Assembly (NCBI GenBank): GCA_036508635.1
Contig: DATCGY010000198.1
Span: 1-5,112, forward strand
Source: FEN-727 sp036508635
GTDB lineage: Bacteria; Actinomycetota; Geothermincolia; Fen-727; Anoxymicrobiaceae
Direction of reading: 5' to 3'
DNA: 5,112 nucleotides
In this document: positions 4,555 through 5,112 of the stretch, in pieces
How positions within the stretch are numbered: the stretch's first letter is position 1
Layout of the letters: every line of letters starts with the position of its first letter
Position numbers and translations under genes: made by a program
Notes under the pieces: model-generated
What the model was told of the DNA's origin: nothing
What the model saw: only the letters and a program-made list of their open reading frames with translations
Databases searched by the model: none

Positions 4555-5112
4555 CAGGCGATGATGTCCAGGGCGCCTTTGATGACCTCAGCGGTGAAAG
4601 GACCCTCGCCGATGACCTCCCCGTCGGCCTGGAGGACCAGCCTGTCCTCGGAGATCACCTTGACCCTGCTGCCGCGCAGCACCATCACGGACTCGTCCTG
4701 CACGTGGGTCCCCTTGTAGACGCGGGGGACGTTCCTGGCCATCTTGATCTTGCCGACCGCCTTCTCGAGGATCGAGTAGGGGGGGGGTCGGGGTGCCCAG
4801 AGGCTCGTCGATCGCCGGCTTGCCGTAGCCCGCCCCGAGTATGACGATGTCGAACAGCCCGTCGTCGCAGATGGCGTCGGGCGCGATGCACATCTTGCCG
4901 CCGAAGAACTTGCAGTTCGCAATGACGCACGTCGTCGCGAGAACCCTGTAAACCTCGTCGTCGACGTGAAGCTCGATGTCCTTCTCTTTGTAGCTCGCGT
5001 AGGTGACGGCCAAGCTGAGTAGGTACGTGCCGATGCCGCCGACCGCCTTGGAGAGCCCCTCAGGCATGTTGTTGGCGCGCTCGGTCACCTCGCCGTCGAA
5101 GCCCAGGCCCGC
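4554..5112 (-). CDS. YegS/DgkB-family diacylglycerol (lipid) kinase, C-terminal part, partial and frameshifted
   Basis: This is the C-terminal portion of a lipid kinase of the YegS/BmrU/DgkB family, cytoplasmic or membrane-associated enzymes that phosphorylate diacylglycerol or related lipids with ATP. The frame is open to the right window edge and begins with AGLGFDGEVTERAN, the glycine-rich segment after the nucleotide-binding half in this family. It continues through CDDGLFDIVILG, the NVPRVYKGTH motif and a C-terminal QADGEVIGE block, all family hallmarks. The GGDGT nucleotide-binding motif would lie outside the window. The first half reads in one frame down to about 4788 and the rest in another; the switch falls in nine consecutive G at 4779-4787. 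Removing one base joins the halves into one family-like protein (about 186 codons here), ending at TGA 4554-4556. It is followed by a palindrome and a two-component system; a functional link is not evident. Family assignment is firm; whether the frameshift is real is open. Confidence 0.85.

Noticed and set aside
4021..4719. Plus-strand open frame of 232 codons
   Set aside because: It runs antisense across the response regulator, the intergenic palindrome and the lipid kinase 3' end, with no recognisable domain. It is explained by GC-rich codon bias of the real genes.

Overview
The window is GC-rich bacterial DNA in which every supportable gene lies on the minus strand, so transcription runs from the right edge to the left. 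Nothing fixes the taxon. The GC content, the PhoP/PhoR- or WalR/WalK-like two-component pair, the secreted lipoproteins and the NlpC/P60 and CHAP hydrolases fit an actinobacterial (perhaps Coriobacteriia-like) or GC-rich Firmicute lineage. This is a low-confidence inference.

Layout in transcription order. (1) 5112-4554: C-terminal part of a YegS/DgkB-type diacylglycerol/lipid kinase, cut by the right edge and broken by a +1 frameshift in a run of nine G (C on the coding strand). (2) 4554-4518: a 37-bp near-perfect palindrome filling most of the gap. (3) 4500-3796: OmpR/PhoB-family response regulator. (4) 3833-2307: membrane sensor histidine kinase, overlapping the regulator gene by 38 bp. (5) 2306-2205: a short regulatory gap with an 11-bp-period direct repeat typical of OmpR/PhoB-family binding sites, then a 42-nt hairpin whose 3' arm contains the Shine-Dalgarno sequence of the next gene. 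(6) 2204-1695: four-helix membrane protein of unknown function. (7) 1648-686: lipoprotein-like NlpC/P60 plus CHAP cell-wall hydrolase, interrupted by an in-frame TAA; recognisable CHAP coding sequence continues in the same frame to 593. (8) 599-1: a second lipoprotein with a closely related CHAP domain, frameshifted at an A run near 160-163 and running off the left edge.

How the genes may work together (inference): the two-component system senses an envelope or nutrient signal. Its regulator may bind the direct repeat ahead of the membrane-protein/hydrolase group and so control secreted peptidoglycan hydrolases, as PhoP/PhoR and WalR/WalK systems do elsewhere. The predicted hairpin over the ribosome binding site could add translational control.

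Three of six genes carry reading-frame lesions, two of them single-base length changes in homopolymers. Sequencing or assembly error is the leading explanation; real decay or phase variation is possible. No tRNA, rRNA, CRISPR array, transposase gene or integrase was seen. No stretch longer than 300 bases lacks a gene.
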